From DASQHY01 sp035602605 (GTDB lineage: Bacteria > Acidobacteriota > Terriglobia > Acidiferrales > UBA7541): a stretch of 64,000 nt of DNA. Below, piece after piece: positions 61,854-64,000 of this stretch. The stretch spans positions 1-64,000 of the forward strand of contig DATNLZ010000088.1 in assembly GCA_035602605.1 (NCBI GenBank), written 5' to 3'. Position 1 is the first letter of the stretch, and the number at the start of each line of letters is the position of its first letter. The position numbers and the translations under genes are program-made. The notes below the pieces were generated by a model. It worked only from the letters and a program-made list of their open reading frames with translations. It searched no databases and had not been told where the DNA came from.

Positions 61854-62536
61854 CCACGACACGCACGACGATGAAGGCGGCGGACAGCGCGCATTCCGCT
61901 CATGGCATCCTGCGGTACACGATTACCGAGCGCGTGAATCACTGGCTTGGCGCGCTTTTTTATGTCTACGTACTGCTCACGGGATTGGCGTTCTGGTCGC
62001 CGAACTTGTTTTGGATCGCGACGATGCTGGGCGGCGGGGAAACGTCGCGCTACTGGCATCCTTGGGCGGGTGTGCTTTTCGCCATTTCCATGGCGGTGAT
62101 GTACTCGCACTGGCGCCAGGATATGCGGGAAACCGAAGCGGACCGCAAGTGGCGGGCGTCGATGGGCCACTATGTCCGCAATGAAGACCAGGAATTGCCG
62201 CCCGTTGGGCGATTCAATTACGGTCAAAAACTGTTCTTTTGGGTGATGTTGTGGGCCGTAGCCGCGCTGCTTGTGTCCGGCTTCGGATTATGGAACGTCG
62301 ATTTGATTCCGTGGAGCCTGCGCTGGCTGCGGTACGCGGCGGTGCTAGTGCATGTGGTAGCGGCGCTGATCACGATCGGCGCGTTCATTATTCACGTGTA
62401 CATGGGAACGGCGATGGTGCGCGGCGGGTTTAGCAGCATCATCCGAGGCGTGGTGACCCCCGCGTGGGCGCGCACCCATCACCGGCTTTGGTACGAACAA
62501 CAGACCGGGCAATCCGACGCACGCTCGCATAAATGA
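61850..62536 (+). CDS. fdnI: Formate dehydrogenase gamma subunit, cytochrome b556
   Basis: Membrane diheme cytochrome of 228 residues with four helices. His ligands are visible in RVNHWLGALFYVYVLLTGLA, RYWHPWAGVLFAISM and IIHVYMGTAMVRG. It passes electrons to quinone. The start ATGA overlaps the fdnH stop, and its own stop overlaps fdhE, so the four genes are translationally coupled. Confidence 0.94.
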   Translation: MTTTRTTMKAADSAHSAHGILRYTITERVNHWLGALFYVYVLLTGLAFWSPNLFWIATMLGGGETSRYWHPWAGVLFAISMAVMYSHWRQDMRETEADRKWRASMGHYVRNEDQELPPVGRFNYGQKLFFWVMLWAVAALLVSGFGLWNVDLIPWSLRWLRYAAVLVHVVAALITIGAFIIHVYMGTAMVRGGFSSIIRGVVTPAWARTHHRLWYEQQTGQSDARSHK

Positions 62537-63342
62537 CCGGGACCTGGGAGGCGCGAATCCGGCGCGCGGAAGTGTTGGCTACGCGGTTTTCCTTCGCGAC
62601 AGAGATTCTTCAGTTCTATCAATCCGTTGCGGCTTTTCAGCAAAAATTGTGCAAACACCTTCGAGCAGGCGCCGCCGACGGGAAGGCTTTTCGGTCCGGC
62701 TCTTTTCGCGACGCTTTCGACATCAGCGCAGTCCTTCCCCAGTTTCCGGAATTGCTTGCTCTTGTGGCGCGAGCCGGTCCGCAACCGCTTGCCGCGGCGG
62801 CGACGGAATTGGCGTCGCGCGACGGGGCAAGATGGGAGGAAATGCTTAGGGCTTACGTTTTTGCGGGAAGCCTGGGCGAGGGTCCCATCGAGCCGCTGGC
62901 TGCGTTTTTCGCGCGCGCCGTGCTCGAACCGTACGCCGAAGTTCTTGCCGCGCTTTTACCGGGAGCGCCGTTGCATTCGGCGCCGCTGCGCTGCCCGCTA
63001 TGCGGCGCACTGCCGGTATGCGGAGTGTTGCGCCCTGAGGGCGACGGCGGCAAACGATTTTTGTTGTGCTCATTCTGCGCGACGGAATGGGAGTTTCGGC
63101 GGATTCTGTGTTCTTGCTGCGGCGAAGAGGATGAAAAGAAGCTACCCGTCTACGTGGCGGAACAATTATCGCACATTCGCGTGGAAGCCTGCGAGACCTG
63201 CAAATTTTCTTTGCGCACGATCGACCTAACCAAGGACGGCCACGCGATTCCGATCGTGGACGACCTGGCGGCGATTCCGCTGTTACTGTGGGCCGAGGAG
63301 CACGGCTATAAGCGGCTGCAGCCGAACTTGCTTGGCAGCTGA
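62533..63342 (+). CDS. fdhE: Formate dehydrogenase accessory protein FdhE
   Basis: Assembly/redox chaperone for formate dehydrogenase, 269 residues. The C-terminal half is rubredoxin-like with CxxC pairs: LRCPLCGALPVCGVL, LLCSFCATEWEFRRILCSCC and EACETCKFSLRTIDLTKDG. The N-terminal half is helical. It belongs with FdnGHI and usually acts before export; in E. coli it is needed for FdnG/FdoG activity. Starts in the fdnI stop (ATGA). Confidence 0.93.
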   Translation: MTGTWEARIRRAEVLATRFSFATEILQFYQSVAAFQQKLCKHLRAGAADGKAFRSGSFRDAFDISAVLPQFPELLALVARAGPQPLAAAATELASRDGARWEEMLRAYVFAGSLGEGPIEPLAAFFARAVLEPYAEVLAALLPGAPLHSAPLRCPLCGALPVCGVLRPEGDGGKRFLLCSFCATEWEFRRILCSCCGEEDEKKLPVYVAEQLSHIRVEACETCKFSLRTIDLTKDGHAIPIVDDLAAIPLLLWAEEHGYKRLQPNLLGS

Positions 63343-63488
63343 GCGGAACCGACCAAGCTCGATCGGCACTGGTAATTCTGTGTACCCCGAGCAAGCGTCG
63401 ATCGAGTTCCCGCAGCTCCGTAGTACTATCACCCGGGAGACTGCATTCTGTCTGTTCTCCCCGTGCGGACCTGCCGCCAATGGAGCGT

Positions 63489-64000
63489 ATGCGCATCCTA
63501 GTCGTTGAAGACGAGCACAAGGTAGCAAGCTTTATTGCCCGCGCCCTACGCGAAGCAGCCTATGCCGTCGATGTCGCGGCGACAGGTCAGAAGGCGCTCG
63601 AACTGGCTTCCGATACCACGTACGACGTCATCCTGCTGGATATTCGGCTGCCCGGACTGAGCGGTATTGAAGTGTGCCGAGAGCTGCGGCAATCGGGAGT
63701 CGAAACGCCAATTCTGATGTTGACGGCTCGCAGTTTGGTTACGCAGCGGGTGGAAGGACTCAATGCCGGTGCCGATGACTACCTAACCAAACCGTTCGCG
63801 ATAGCCGAACTGCGAGCTAGAGTTCATGCGCTCATCCGCCGGGCACTTCATCAAGGTGGATCCAAGCTGAGCTATGAAGACATCCAGCTTGACAGGCACC
63901 GCCGACGGGTAACAAGAAATGGAATGACCATTCCACTCAGCTCTAAAGAATTTGCATTACTGGAATTCATGTTGCTTCGGGCGCCCGAACCAGTAACGCG
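63489..64000 (+). CDS. OmpR-family response regulator, 5' part (runs off window)
   Basis: Open to the window end. Receiver domain: MRILVVEDEHKVASFIARAL, phospho-Asp in DVILLDIRLPGLSGIE, LMLTARS and LTKPFAIAELRARV. A winged-helix output domain begins near residue 125 (LSYEDIQLDRHRRRVTRNG, LSSKEFALLEFMLLR). ATG 63480 is in frame, but MRILVVEDE is the usual start, so 63489 is chosen. A cognate kinase should follow to the right. Confidence 0.93.
   Translation, partial: MRILVVEDEHKVASFIARALREAAYAVDVAATGQKALELASDTTYDVILLDIRLPGLSGIEVCRELRQSGVETPILMLTARSLVTQRVEGLNAGADDYLTKPFAIAELRARVHALIRRALHQGGSKLSYEDIQLDRHRRRVTRNGMTIPLSSKEFALLEFMLLRAPEPVT

Overview
The window looks like a chromosomal segment of a soil-type Acidobacteriota (Terriglobia-like) bacterium. 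This is inferred from gene order (obgE-nadD-rsfS-rlmH on one side; ispE-prs-rplY-pth-rpsF-rpsR-rplI-dnaB on the other), from abundant TPR, PD40 and Ser/Thr-kinase proteins, and from moderately high GC. No rRNA, tRNA or CRISPR array was found by eye.

Layout. 1-680: broken IS630-family transposase, cut by the window edge. 900-12424 (+): housekeeping block with ribosome-associated GTPase obgE, NAD synthesis (nadD), rsfS, a short sigma-54 activator, rlmH, cobalamin adenosyltransferase, accD, folC, purE, a class-I amidotransferase-like hydrolase, an SDR and two exported proteins. 12485-29130 (-): thiolase, PIN-TRAM protein, alr, dnaB, ribosomal proteins bL9, bS18, bS6 and bL25, pth, prs, ispE, a 700-residue TPR protein, psuG and a class-A penicillin-binding protein. 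29268-31497: small stress-type proteins and an exported beta-propeller-like protein. 31946-36508 (-): four-gene phosphorelay cluster with touching or overlapping genes. 36884-38533 (-): mercury-type operon in which every junction is a 4-base overlap; its last gene appears to encode a new selenocysteine protein. 38827-41903 (-): PD40 protein and a TAT-exported Gfo/Idh/MocA oxidoreductase. 42278-45875 (+): ATP-grasp / alpha-E / transglutaminase cassette. 46207-48893 (-): REC-PAS-GGDEF-EAL protein and an RsbRD-like protein. 49330-49655: remnants of two genes. 49788-51642 (-): ArsR-controlled cassette (SRPBCC, an unlisted 49-residue protein, DUF899). 51811-54725 (+): kinase-SUMF1-hydrolase gene split by a frameshift. 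54917-57474 (-): frameshifted psiE-like gene and an outer-membrane barrel. 57773-63342 (+): periplasmic selenocysteine formate dehydrogenase fdnGHI with fdhE. 63489-end: start of an OmpR-type regulator.

The most interesting signal is use of UGA as selenocysteine twice. The formate dehydrogenase is a textbook case, with a hairpin at the same distance from UGA as I recall for E. coli fdhF. The second is a membrane-anchored thioredoxin-like protein with a U-P-T-C motif, encoded with a MerR-type regulator, a MerT-like transporter and a small thiol protein. It has an open frame on both sides of the UGA and a 6-bp hairpin just after it. This would be an alternative mercury or metalloid handling operon without merA or merP.
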